A DNA stretch of 63,024 nucleotides from DATADF01 sp046263155 (GTDB lineage: Bacteria; Actinomycetota; CADDZG01; WHSQ01), in NCBI GenBank assembly GCA_046263155.1, contig JBHELF010000012.1:1-63024 (forward strand), written 5' to 3'. Below, in pieces: positions 52,109 to 60,289 of the stretch; within the stretch, counting starts at the first letter, position 1; every line of letters begins with the position of its first letter. A program made the translations under genes and the position numbers. Under the pieces are notes generated by a model that worked only from the letters and a program-made list of their open reading frames with translations, did not search any database and was not told the origin of the DNA.

Positions 52109-52132
52109 TGGACTCGGTCGAGATTGATGCTC

Positions 52133-52155
52133 CCGGCAGCTAGTCGTGCTGCCGG
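52133..52155. terminator. Bidirectional hairpin between convergent genes
   Basis: Perfect 8-bp arms CCGGCAGC/GCTGCCGG with a 7-base loop containing the stop codon of the metzincin gene. Lies 25 bases after the small plus-strand gene. Confidence 0.45.
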
Positions 52156-54440
52156 TTCCACGCGGACCATCCCAGCCGGTGCGGGCCCATGAAGTCGATC
52201 CAGGCTGACTGTCTGACTGGGCTGTTCAAGGCAGCCGGCAACACGGAGTCACGTACTTGCAAAGCCTCCTGGCTTCCCTCGATCTTGATGCCCGCCTTCC
52301 TCGCGGCGGCGAGAGCCCGCTCGTAACCGGCTCGCGCGTGCGTCAATGCTTGCTCGTATTCGTGGGCGGCGAAGGCATCTATTGCCGCCTGAAGGTGGCT
52401 CTCGACTCGGTGCGAGACGCCGGGATCACCGATCTTGCGCGCGATCGTTCGCGCCTGGGCCAGATAGGTCGCGGTGAGCCAGCGATCCATGCTGTCGCGA
52501 TTGAACTGACCGAAATCGTTGTTGACATTCAGATAACTCATAACGTCGTTGGTCTCGTCGCCTGCCCACACGAAATACATCTGTCCGTAGGGGCCGATGT
52601 GTCGCGCCCGTTCGTAGTCATAGCCGTCATGAGGATGTGGAAGACCGAAGTGATGACCGTACTCATGAATGATGGTGTCCGTGGGGCCGTAGCCCCGCAA
52701 CCGCCACTCGTCGACGGTTGCCGTATAGATCATGCTTTGCAGACCCGTGGCTTGATTGTTGTCGGCCAGCCCGCTCCAGGGCATCGGGTGGTATCCGGGT
52801 ACGGAATAGAGATAGCCCATAGCCTCGTAGTCGGCCGCGGAGGTATCGCGCGTCTCGTCCAGGCGTAGCGCGTTGTACAGAAAGAGGTTGGACCAGGCGG
52901 CGTAACCCCGATCCGGGTAGCAGGACGGCGAAGCATAGGCAGGCCAAGCTCCCTGGCCGCCGGCCAGCAGGATTGTTACGTAATGCTGGAAACAAGCCTG
53001 TTGGCGCGGCTCGTAGTAGTCGAGGTCTTGCGTATCTAGGTCCCACTTAGACGTCGGCACCAGGTCTCTCAGCTCGGTCAGGATGACTTCGTCTTTGACC
53101 AGCGTCTCCGACGCGTCTACTGCGGGGTTTCCCTCATAGGTATTGATGTCGAGATTGATGCGGGTGGGTTGGGCCGGGGGAGTGATGCTCGGTGGATAAA
53201 TCGGAGAGGGCGTAAACAGCAAATCGATCGCGACATAGCGAGCGAGCAGGCCGAGATCCGTCCCGAGCAGGTCAGGGCGGCGCGCTCCTTCTTCGTCGTA
53301 CTCCCACACGGGTGGGATCGTGCGTCCCCTTGACGCGTCGTCGACACGCCAATTGCCCGTCCTCCAATCGGGTCCGGCCGACATGTCGTAGAACCACACG
53401 CGACGCACATCTTCCATCGGCGTCTCGGCATCGGTCGGAGGCGTTCCTCCCCACGCGATGGTGTAGGAGTCGTCATAAATTGCGAAGTCGAAACCCATGT
53501 CGGCGTCGGGTTCACCGGGCTTGTGAAAGAGGTGAAACCGGAAATCCTTGCGGTCATACCAGTTGACAAAGAATGCGGTGTACTGAGTCGTATCGACTCC
53601 GGCCGGCGGATTCGCAGCCAGCCAACGTTCCATGGCGTCCGCGCGTATCAGGTAGTTGCCGTCGATATCGATGCGATTCGTCTGTTGGTTGTTGTAGTTG
53701 GTTTGCCACCTCGTGATCGGGGCCTCGGTGGCGCTTCGCTTCATCCAGCCAAACAGCCGGTCTTCGTATTCATCGTCGGTGAAGACCAGGTTGTAATCGA
53801 AGAGGTGCTCGATCCCCAGCAATTTCCGCTCCGTCCGGGAGTAAGCCTGCGTTCTCACGACTGGCCGGTAGATCTTGGGAAGCTCCTTCACAAATTCTTT
53901 CTTGACATGGGACGGTTCGAATCCAACGAAGACGAAATTCACGGGCAGCCGTTCCCGCAGTGGGATCTCCAGAGGCGCCACGAAATCGCTGCGCGGGCCG
54001 AAGCGAACGACATAGTCGACATGGGCCGTGGGGCCGCCGGTGTAGTTGCAGGCGACGATGGTGACGGTGCCTGGCTTGTTGATGTAGTGCTGGAATCGTT
54101 CTTTGCCATCCTCGAGGGGACCCTGCGCGGAGTAGGCACCCGCCACGAAGCTCTTAGCGCCAACGTTCAACCAAACATCCCAGTCGCCCGTGAACTCCGT
54201 CATGGTGACGGTAAGCATCCCGGCCTGGGGTACCTCCACGTCCTCGGCAGTCGAGTGAGCCGTGTCGAGGCAGTTGCTGCTCAGGTAGTAGCTGGCGGTC
54301 GGCTCCGCGACGGCGTCGAAAGAACCGCGGAGAGGTTTGCGCTCTCGGCCTGCTGCGGTAGGGATGGCTACTGCGATCCCAACAACGAGCGCGCTTACGA
54401 CGAAAATTGCCTTGATCCGAGAAAACATTGCGCCCCCCAT
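52140..54440 (-). CDS. Large secreted metzincin-type metalloprotease
   Basis: 766 residues with signal peptide (~5-28). Zinc motif HEYGHHFGLPH (His592, Glu593, His596, Gly599, His602) is the extended metzincin form HExxHxxGxxH, and NDVMSYLN ~50 residues later supplies the Met-turn. The ~560 residues before it contain a pre-peptidase-like beta domain (STAEDVEVPQAGMLTVTMTE) and a long region of unknown fold. Family within metzincins unclear. ATG 54440 or 54428 could start it. Confidence 0.82.
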   Translation of the reverse strand: MGGAMFSRIKAIFVVSALVVGIAVAIPTAAGRERKPLRGSFDAVAEPTASYYLSSNCLDTAHSTAEDVEVPQAGMLTVTMTEFTGDWDVWLNVGAKSFVAGAYSAQGPLEDGKERFQHYINKPGTVTIVACNYTGGPTAHVDYVVRFGPRSDFVAPLEIPLRERLPVNFVFVGFEPSHVKKEFVKELPKIYRPVVRTQAYSRTERKLLGIEHLFDYNLVFTDDEYEDRLFGWMKRSATEAPITRWQTNYNNQQTNRIDIDGNYLIRADAMERWLAANPPAGVDTTQYTAFFVNWYDRKDFRFHLFHKPGEPDADMGFDFAIYDDSYTIAWGGTPPTDAETPMEDVRRVWFYDMSAGPDWRTGNWRVDDASRGRTIPPVWEYDEEGARRPDLLGTDLGLLARYVAIDLLFTPSPIYPPSITPPAQPTRINLDINTYEGNPAVDASETLVKDEVILTELRDLVPTSKWDLDTQDLDYYEPRQQACFQHYVTILLAGGQGAWPAYASPSCYPDRGYAAWSNLFLYNALRLDETRDTSAADYEAMGYLYSVPGYHPMPWSGLADNNQATGLQSMIYTATVDEWRLRGYGPTDTIIHEYGHHFGLPHPHDGYDYERARHIGPYGQMYFVWAGDETNDVMSYLNVNNDFGQFNRDSMDRWLTATYLAQARTIARKIGDPGVSHRVESHLQAAIDAFAAHEYEQALTHARAGYERALAAARKAGIKIEGSQEALQVRDSVLPAALNSPVRQSAWIDFMGPHRLGWSAWNRQHD

Positions 54441-54456
54441 GTCCTTCGCGGGGGGC
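54432..54456 (-). promoter_or_regulatory. Leader hairpin over metzincin start
   Basis: GCCCCCC/GGGGGGC arms with an 11-base loop carrying GAAGGAC and the first ATG. Pairing would hide the G-rich ribosome site of the second in-frame ATG (54428); possible translational control. Confidence 0.3.
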
Positions 54457-54631
54457 CTAACCCGACCCGCGCAGGATTGCTGCCGGTGTTTTGATGATGC
54501 TAGCTAGGGGGCTTGCGCATGTCTAGATGCTGTTTGGTCGCCTTGGTGACAGGTCCGACACCTCACGATGTGCAAGTCCCGACCCCAACTAGAGTGAACC
54601 CGTTGGGTAGATCGCCCAGGAAGCGGCCTTC

Positions 54632-55075
54632 GTGAGAACTATCGGAAACGTGATCTGGCTTCTGTTTGCAGGCCTCTGGCTTGCGCTGGCTTACGCAGCC
54701 GCGGCGCTCGCCATGTTTCTTTTGATCATCACTATTCCGTTCGGGGTCCAGGCGATCAAGCTTGCTTCGTTCAGTTTGTGGCCCTTCGGACGCACCCTCG
54801 TGAAAAAGGAATCGGCCGGAGCTGGATCCGTGCTCGGAAATCTGCTGTGGCTGCTGCTGGCCGGTTGGTGGCTCGCGCTGGTCCACTTGACCTCAGCGAT
54901 CATCCTTGCCCTAACGATTATCGGAATCCCATTCGCGGTCGCGCAAACGAAACTCGCTGCCACCGCGCTGTGGCCGTTTGGCCGCGAGATTGTTCCGCTC
55001 TCTGCGGTCGCAGGCGGCGAAGGAACCATTGTCGTTGGGGGCCTTGAGCCGCCCCATAGGAATGTCCGGGTCTAG
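54632..55075 (+). CDS. YccF-family membrane protein
   Basis: 147 residues, GTG start with AGGAAG upstream. Two tandem YccF repeats, each a hydrophobic hairpin ending in LWPFGR (about residues 49 and 113), giving about four membrane-embedded segments. Inner-membrane family of unknown function. Shares CTAG stop bases with the convergent BNR gene. Confidence 0.9.
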   Translation: MRTIGNVIWLLFAGLWLALAYAAAALAMFLLIITIPFGVQAIKLASFSLWPFGRTLVKKESAGAGSVLGNLLWLLLAGWWLALVHLTSAIILALTIIGIPFAVAQTKLAATALWPFGREIVPLSAVAGGEGTIVVGGLEPPHRNVRV

Positions 55076-56562
55076 ATCCCGACCAATTTCGCGAGCACGC
55101 CTTCGCCTGCAGGGCGTCCGCTCACTGTCTGGTCCTGGTCGCATTTGCCCAGGGGACAGCCGTCGACGAAGGTTCCCCAGATCGCGCCGTCGGGTCCGAA
55201 CACGACATCCAGGAAGTCGTATTGGGGCCCGCAGGAGATCGGCGGGCACTGGCCTCGCATAAGAGGCTCGGCAAGTGGCTTGGCTGTCACGCTGTAGAAG
55301 AGCGGTCGCTTTGCCAGCACATTCGAGGTAGCGGTGATGTATCCGTTCCACGCTGACCCGTCGCGCGTGCCCATATAGAGCAGCGCGACCTTGCCCGGGT
55401 TATCGATGTCCACATCGATGCTCGGAAGGCTCGCGTCCCTCACACCGGGAGCGCCGACCATGAGAGGGGAGCCGAAGCTCTCGCCTCCATCTTCGGAGAT
55501 CGCCAGGTAGGGCAAGCCGTCCTGGGCGACCCACGTGTAATAGATCGTGCCGTCGCGGTCGACGGCGACGCCCGCTTCGTGGTCGGGGTAGATGTCCATG
55601 AAGGTCCTCATGCCCTTATCGGACACCTGGGCGCGCCGCCAGGTCATGCCCTCGTCGGCACTTATGGCGAGGTACGGCTGGCCACACCAGCCGCGCGGGA
55701 GGTAGACGACGCCTTCGGCGTCCACGACGCCATGGCCCGTCCCGCCTCCGCAATGCCCGGCGATTCCCAACTCGCCGCGGCCTTCCTGGGGCTGGTCGGT
55801 ATAGGGGGGCGAGCCCGTCGGGACGTAGGTGATGCCGCCGTCCAGGGACTTGACGCATTGCGTGGCGGCCGACCACATCGCCGTCACCCCGGCTTGGATC
55901 GCGCAGTAATAGACGAGGTTCGGATAGTCAACGGGGGTGCTGTGCACCGGCGGCCCCGCAAAGATGTTCTGGTGGTCCGATTCTCCGCAAGGAGCGAACG
56001 TGGTCGTCCAAGATTCGCCGCCGTCGTCCGAGAAGGAAGTGATCGAACACGGATAGGCGAGGTCGACAGTGAAGATCCTGGATGTCCACGGATCCGCGTA
56101 GATGAAGGGATCGAGCGTGTTCTGGTGCGGCTCTAGCCCTCCTTGTTCGGGGGAGACCTCCTCCCAGCTGGCTCCGCCGTCTTTGGATCTCAGAACCTCG
56201 GGCTTTCCCGCCCCGCGGGGACCCGTCGGGGGCACGACCTCGTAGAAGAGCCACCCTTTTTTCGTTATCGCAAGCGTGGGTTCGGCGGCGCGATAGCCCG
56301 TGCGGTAGAGCCGGACTGTCGGCGGCTTTCGGCTTCGGTCGCCCACCGGCTTGCCTCCGGCGCGATGCGCTACGGCGGGGCGAGGTTTCGTCGCGCCGGC
56401 GGCCTCCTGAAGGACCGCAGCATCGGAACGCCCGAGATCCAAAAAGGAAAAGGCGTGGCCCGAGCGCCTGCCGCGGACAGCCGATTGCGGATCCGGGTCC
56501 GCGATCGAGACCACAGCGCAGACGATCAGCAGCGCAGGCATAAGCCGGCTACGAATTGTCAT
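55072..56562 (-). CDS. Secreted BNR/sialidase-like propeller protein
   Basis: 496 residues from ATG 56562 (GTG 56577 possible); an upstream extension to 56724 would bury the signal peptide. Signal ~1-20, then a basic Pro/Ala-rich linker. The propeller has Asp-box motifs (RSKDGGASWEE, FSDDGGESW, ISADEGMTW, ISEDGGESF) and several Cys. Fourth BNR protein of the window. Enzymatic activity not provable from the motifs seen. Confidence 0.8.
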   Translation of the reverse strand: MTIRSRLMPALLIVCAVVSIADPDPQSAVRGRRSGHAFSFLDLGRSDAAVLQEAAGATKPRPAVAHRAGGKPVGDRSRKPPTVRLYRTGYRAAEPTLAITKKGWLFYEVVPPTGPRGAGKPEVLRSKDGGASWEEVSPEQGGLEPHQNTLDPFIYADPWTSRIFTVDLAYPCSITSFSDDGGESWTTTFAPCGESDHQNIFAGPPVHSTPVDYPNLVYYCAIQAGVTAMWSAATQCVKSLDGGITYVPTGSPPYTDQPQEGRGELGIAGHCGGGTGHGVVDAEGVVYLPRGWCGQPYLAISADEGMTWRRAQVSDKGMRTFMDIYPDHEAGVAVDRDGTIYYTWVAQDGLPYLAISEDGGESFGSPLMVGAPGVRDASLPSIDVDIDNPGKVALLYMGTRDGSAWNGYITATSNVLAKRPLFYSVTAKPLAEPLMRGQCPPISCGPQYDFLDVVFGPDGAIWGTFVDGCPLGKCDQDQTVSGRPAGEGVLAKLVGI

Positions 56563-56646
56563 CGCCAAGCTGTTCACCGAAACGCTCGGCGATCCTGCGC
56601 CCAGGCCGCGGGGTGCACCAGTGGTATCTAAGAGACCAGCCTCAGG

Positions 56647-57048
56647 GTGCAGACAAGGGACGGCCGCTTCTTGAACGATCGAAATTTGCATGTACTCGAA
56701 CGCTGGTTTCAGGCCTTCGAGCAAGAGGATATGGACTCGGCTCGCACTCTTTTCCCATCTGATTCATCTCTCCATATCGAAGAGCCGGCCGAACTTCGCG
56801 GCACCTATCGGGGATTCGACGAATTTCTCCAGTTTTACGAGGAAAAGAGACGGCTATCGGGACAGGGGTTCAAATACGAAGTCCTGGACACGCTGGCGGG
56901 TGATCGACATGCCGCTGCGGTTCTGCGTTTGACAGCTCAAAAAGAAGGCGAGCCGATCGAATGGCTCCAATTCGCGATCTATCGGATCAGCGATCAGCAG
57001 ATCAAGGAAATGTGGTTCTTCGAATCCTCTTATCCCGTCGGCCTGTGA
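56647..57048 (+). CDS. NTF2/SnoaL-like protein
   Basis: 133 residues from GTG 56647 (a TTG at 56671 is also possible). NTF2-like domain: LHVLERWFQAFEQEDMDSAR, LRGTYRGFDEFLQFYEEKRR, closing strands IYRISDQQIKEMWFFE. Third member of this fold in the window. Base composition is slightly more AT-rich than its neighbours. Confidence 0.8.
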   Translation: MQTRDGRFLNDRNLHVLERWFQAFEQEDMDSARTLFPSDSSLHIEEPAELRGTYRGFDEFLQFYEEKRRLSGQGFKYEVLDTLAGDRHAAAVLRLTAQKEGEPIEWLQFAIYRISDQQIKEMWFFESSYPVGL

Positions 57049-57088
57049 CTCGCGTGCTCCGGCCGACAACTTTCATGGAGATCGACGC

Positions 57089-57541
57089 TTAGGAGGGGGC
57101 GTCCTTGTCGGGGTCGACGAGGCCGGTTGCGAGGGCGGCATTCACCGTGAACGACATCGGCACCGGCCCGTCTGACAGCAGACCGGCCTCTTCAAGCTCC
57201 GCGAGCAGCTTGCGGTTGCCCTCGTTCTGGGCTTCGGTCAGTTTCTTGTCTTCATCGGGGTCACCCGTAAGCGGAACCGTGGTCTCGAGAACGTCGAGAC
57301 CCATGACCTCTCCCGACTCGTAGATGCGCCGATGGTCGTCACCCCATATTCGATGGAACGAATAGAACTCGAGATACGGACCCTGATCGTCTGCGTTCCA
57401 CGCGTAGCGGATGAGTCCGGATCCGCCGGGCTGACGAATCGAGCCGGTGCGTGGGCCGGCGGGCGGTGGCTCGATTTCGATGTCCCAGCCGGGATGCAAC
57501 TCATTGATCTTGCGGACGGACACGTCGGTGCTGGAGCTCAT
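57089..57541 (-). CDS. Protein of unknown function downstream of the TIMP-like gene
   Basis: 150 residues, acidic, no signal or membrane segment. Internal pieces IRYAWNADDQGPYLEFYSFH and RRIYESGEVMGLDVLETTV suggest a compact alpha/beta fold. Its ATG lies 3 bases after the distal TAA of the read-through TIMP-like frame, so the two were probably one operon. No family recognised. Confidence 0.6.
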   Translation of the reverse strand: MSSSTDVSVRKINELHPGWDIEIEPPPAGPRTGSIRQPGGSGLIRYAWNADDQGPYLEFYSFHRIWGDDHRRIYESGEVMGLDVLETTVPLTGDPDEDKKLTEAQNEGNRKLLAELEEAGLLSDGPVPMSFTVNAALATGLVDPDKDAPS

Positions 57542-57544
57542 CGT

Positions 57545-57649
57545 TTAGTCGTCGGGCGGATGACCCGGTGGTAACCCGTAGTTCTCGGGATTGATGTCGC
57601 CCTTCTTGGTACCGGAGCACAGACTGGTGAAGAGTTTCCCATCCGTCCT
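57545..57649 (-). pseudogene. In-frame 3' remainder of TIMP-like gene beyond amber codon
   Basis: Directly after the TAG at 57650-57652 the same reading frame stays open for 34 more codons to TAA 57545-57547. It encodes RTDGKLFTSLCSGTKKGD and ends PPGHPPDD. The 'FTSLCSGT' piece supplies the Cys partner and closing strand expected at the end of NTR/TIMP-like domains. The frame is intact and the next gene begins 3 bases later, so the amber codon looks like a recent nonsense mutation, a sequencing error, or a read-through site. Confidence 0.7.
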
Positions 57650-57982
57650 CTAGGCAAAGATCGTGTAGCGCTCGCCAACCTTGAAGTTCTCAATGCCGCA
57701 GGCCGCTTCCGATTCGTTGGTCCGGACCGTCTGGAAGCGGGTGATGTTCTTGCCCTTGTACACGGTCCGAACGCGAACCTTCACTCTTACGTTGTCGTCG
57801 CCGCTAGTGCCGTCGTCTGCCGGAGCGATGATCTCCCGGACCTTAGCGAAGATGACGACGTCGGCGTTGTCCGCCTGTTCTTCCTTCGTCATGGGAGCGC
57901 AGCTGCAGGCCCAACAGGGCGAAGCATTCAGAGCGATCCCGGACAGGGCAATCATCATCACCGCGACCAACCGCTTCACCAC
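57650..57982 (-). CDS. TIMP/NTR-like secreted protein, truncated by amber codon
   Basis: 110 residues before TAG. Signal peptide ~1-25 ends ...CWA before CSC, so the mature protein would begin at Cys26 with the CxC pattern (Cys26, Cys28) typical of NTR/TIMP-like domains. The core strands ADVVIFAKVREI, VRVKVRVRTVYKGK, CGIENFKVGERYTIFA (Cys95) follow. The chain stops inside the fold. The 3' remainder is described in the adjacent entry; together they make a normal-length 145-codon protein. Role unknown in bacteria. Confidence 0.75.
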   Translation of the reverse strand: MVKRLVAVMMIALSGIALNASPCWACSCAPMTKEEQADNADVVIFAKVREIIAPADDGTSGDDNVRVKVRVRTVYKGKNITRFQTVRTNESEAACGIENFKVGERYTIFA

Positions 57983-58132
57983 GTCACCTTCCTAGTTGAG
58001 CCCAGAGAATCCAACCATTAAGAGGCTCGGGCCATTCATTTTATTCCCGCCTCACCGTCTAGCGAAGTTCCATAGCTTGGCTTGGTTTCGAGGTGTACCG
58101 TCGGCCGGGAACGACAGCCTGGGGACGAGGAC

Positions 58133-60289
58133 ATGAGCGTGTCGTTGGCGGATGATTTGCAACTTACCGTGTCGGCCGATCGGCGACGCGGTAAGTTCTC
58201 AGTGACCGTTCGGGTTTCTAATCGCGGCACCGTCCCTGTCTACGTCGTGCCCGTCCTGATGGGTCCCGCCGGACCCCGTGCCGAGCACAGCCAGGAAGTC
58301 ATTGCGATCGAAGCCGATCAGTCGTGGTCTTTCACTCTCGAGCCGGCGGAGGATGACGAGGGGGTAGGCGTCGTCGCTTCCACATCGCCGGGGACGCGCG
58401 ACTCCCAGCAGTTCATGGTGGACGACGAGTCGGCGGTGTGGGTCATTCGTGATTTCCCGGGCGAGTCAATTTCCTCGGCGGTCTCCGAGGGCGGTCCCGG
58501 AATGGAAACGCACGACGCAGTCCACCTGGAGCCAGACTGGAGTGACGAGGCTCCGCAGGCCAGGCACGAGAGGCGCCAGTCGTCCGGCCGGCGTCCAAGA
58601 ATACGCGGCCGCATACGTGCCGACGCCAAAAGCGCCCCGATCCCGATTCCCCCGATGGCGCCCCCACCGATGCCGTCCCCCCCGGATGCGGGCGCGGATG
58701 CTGTGACCGCCGAAAGCGCTCCCCCGATGGCGGCCCCCCCGGACGCGGGCGCGGGTGCTGAGACCGCAGAACACGCAGTACCCGCCCCGTCGACGCGCGA
58801 AGTCTTCGGCGATATCAAGGCGCCCGGGCGTGCCGTTGTAGCCGAGGAATTCGAGCTGGAGGTGGGCCTCGCCGACGTCGCGTCCCCGGGTGTCGCTGCC
58901 GCGGCCTTCGAGATTCCAACCGAAGGAACGACTCTCGAGCTTCAAGTAATCGCTCCCGGCTTCCAGCTCCGAGACGGTGAGTCATGGCGGACCACCCTTA
59001 CGACCTCGCACGATGATCCATTCCCCAAGATCGTTTTGCACCTCACCCCGGACCCGATCTCTGAGGACGTGCACGTGCGTTCGATCGACGTGACTTACGC
59101 GCTGGACGGTGAAGTGATCGGGTACGCGTCTCGATACGTCACCGTTGCCTCTTCGAGCGCGACACCCGCGCGCCCAGAGGCCCCCGACAGGCCGATGTCG
59201 CTACCGCTAAGAACGAGTTCGGAGAAACCCGATCTCACCATCACAATTTCGAGACCTAAGGGGGGCGGGGTCGGGGGGTACCAGCTAACCATGACGTCTC
59301 CGCACACGGTCGAACTGCCAGACGCGCCGGAAGAAATCGACCTCGGCGAAGAGGCACTCGGTTTTGCTGAGCGTCAGATTGAGCAGGTGAAGGCGGTCGA
59401 GAACTCGGACGAGGTCTTCCGGCTCCTATGCGGTCGGGGTGCTGACATCGCACGCGAATTGCCCGACACATTGTGGAGAGTTTTGCCGGAGCTGCAGGCA
59501 CAGGTCGGCGCCAGGCCCCTGAATGTTCTGTTGCAGACTGCCGAGCCATACGTTCCGTGGGAACTCGCTTACATGAGCGATCTGATCGAGCCCTCGCGGC
59601 CCCCGTTTCTGGGTGCACAGGTCGTCCTCGGACGGTGGCCTCTGGACAAGCCTCCTCCGCCCGCACAGCCATCGGACCGGCTGTCCGTCTCCAGGTTGTG
59701 TGTCATCAGCGGCGTATACGACAATCCCGAGTTTCCGCGTTTGGAAGGCGCGGAGTCAGAAGCTACAACGCTCGCTCAAGAGTTCGGCGCGGTGCCGGTC
59801 GACGCCCTCAAGCCGGCCGTCTACTCGGCGCTGGAGTCCGAACCTCCAAACGACATCGTTCATTTCGCGATTCACGGAAAGTTCAACCACCAGGGTTATC
59901 AGAACGGGTTGATCATGATTGACAAGAGGGTCATCACTCCCGATCTCATCAAGGGAACTCGTATCCAGGGGACACCCTTTGTGTTCCTCAACGCATGCCA
60001 AGTCGGAACGAGTGACGAAGTTCTCGGCAACTACTCGGGAATGGCGCACGCCTTCCTTGTGAAGGGGGCCAGCGGTGTCGTCGCGCCTCTATGGTCGATC
60101 AGCGACACCCTCGCGGCCGAGATTTCTGTCGAGTTCTACAAGCGCGTTCTAAATGCGGGCGAGGCCCCGGCCGCCGTCATGTGGGACATCAGGGGACGCT
60201 TCTCGGAAGCGACCACGACGTCTGCGTTCATGGCCTATCAGTTTTTCGGCCATCCGACTCTTCGGCTGCAGAAGGAAGCGGTTCCATGA
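58133..60289 (+). CDS. CHAT-domain (caspase-like) protease
   Basis: 718 residues from ATG 58133 (GACGAGGA upstream). Residues 1-~105 form a beta-sandwich-like N-terminal domain. A basic segment is followed by a Pro/Ala-rich linker (~165-220) containing two copies of a PPDAGA..AE unit. A second beta domain (~225-345) precedes the C-terminal CHAT protease (~410-718) with the His-Cys dyad His581 (HFAIHG) and Cys622 (FLNACQ). CHAT proteases act in defence and cell-death systems (for example with gasdermins and type III-E CRISPR). It overlaps the hydrolase gene by ATGA. Confidence 0.9.
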   Translation: MSVSLADDLQLTVSADRRRGKFSVTVRVSNRGTVPVYVVPVLMGPAGPRAEHSQEVIAIEADQSWSFTLEPAEDDEGVGVVASTSPGTRDSQQFMVDDESAVWVIRDFPGESISSAVSEGGPGMETHDAVHLEPDWSDEAPQARHERRQSSGRRPRIRGRIRADAKSAPIPIPPMAPPPMPSPPDAGADAVTAESAPPMAAPPDAGAGAETAEHAVPAPSTREVFGDIKAPGRAVVAEEFELEVGLADVASPGVAAAAFEIPTEGTTLELQVIAPGFQLRDGESWRTTLTTSHDDPFPKIVLHLTPDPISEDVHVRSIDVTYALDGEVIGYASRYVTVASSSATPARPEAPDRPMSLPLRTSSEKPDLTITISRPKGGGVGGYQLTMTSPHTVELPDAPEEIDLGEEALGFAERQIEQVKAVENSDEVFRLLCGRGADIARELPDTLWRVLPELQAQVGARPLNVLLQTAEPYVPWELAYMSDLIEPSRPPFLGAQVVLGRWPLDKPPPPAQPSDRLSVSRLCVISGVYDNPEFPRLEGAESEATTLAQEFGAVPVDALKPAVYSALESEPPNDIVHFAIHGKFNHQGYQNGLIMIDKRVITPDLIKGTRIQGTPFVFLNACQVGTSDEVLGNYSGMAHAFLVKGASGVVAPLWSISDTLAAEISVEFYKRVLNAGEAPAAVMWDIRGRFSEATTTSAFMAYQFFGHPTLRLQKEAVP

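Noticed and set aside
53907..53930. GGTTCGAATCC, a tRNA T-loop-like string
   Set aside because: It lies inside the metzincin coding frame, the flanking bases do not pair as a T-stem, and no acceptor or anticodon arm could be drawn.
60091..60285. Upstream extension of the hydrolase frame
   Set aside because: It would overlap the CHAT catalytic domain by ~200 bases and is Arg-rich shadow sequence; ATG 60286 with ATGA coupling fits better.
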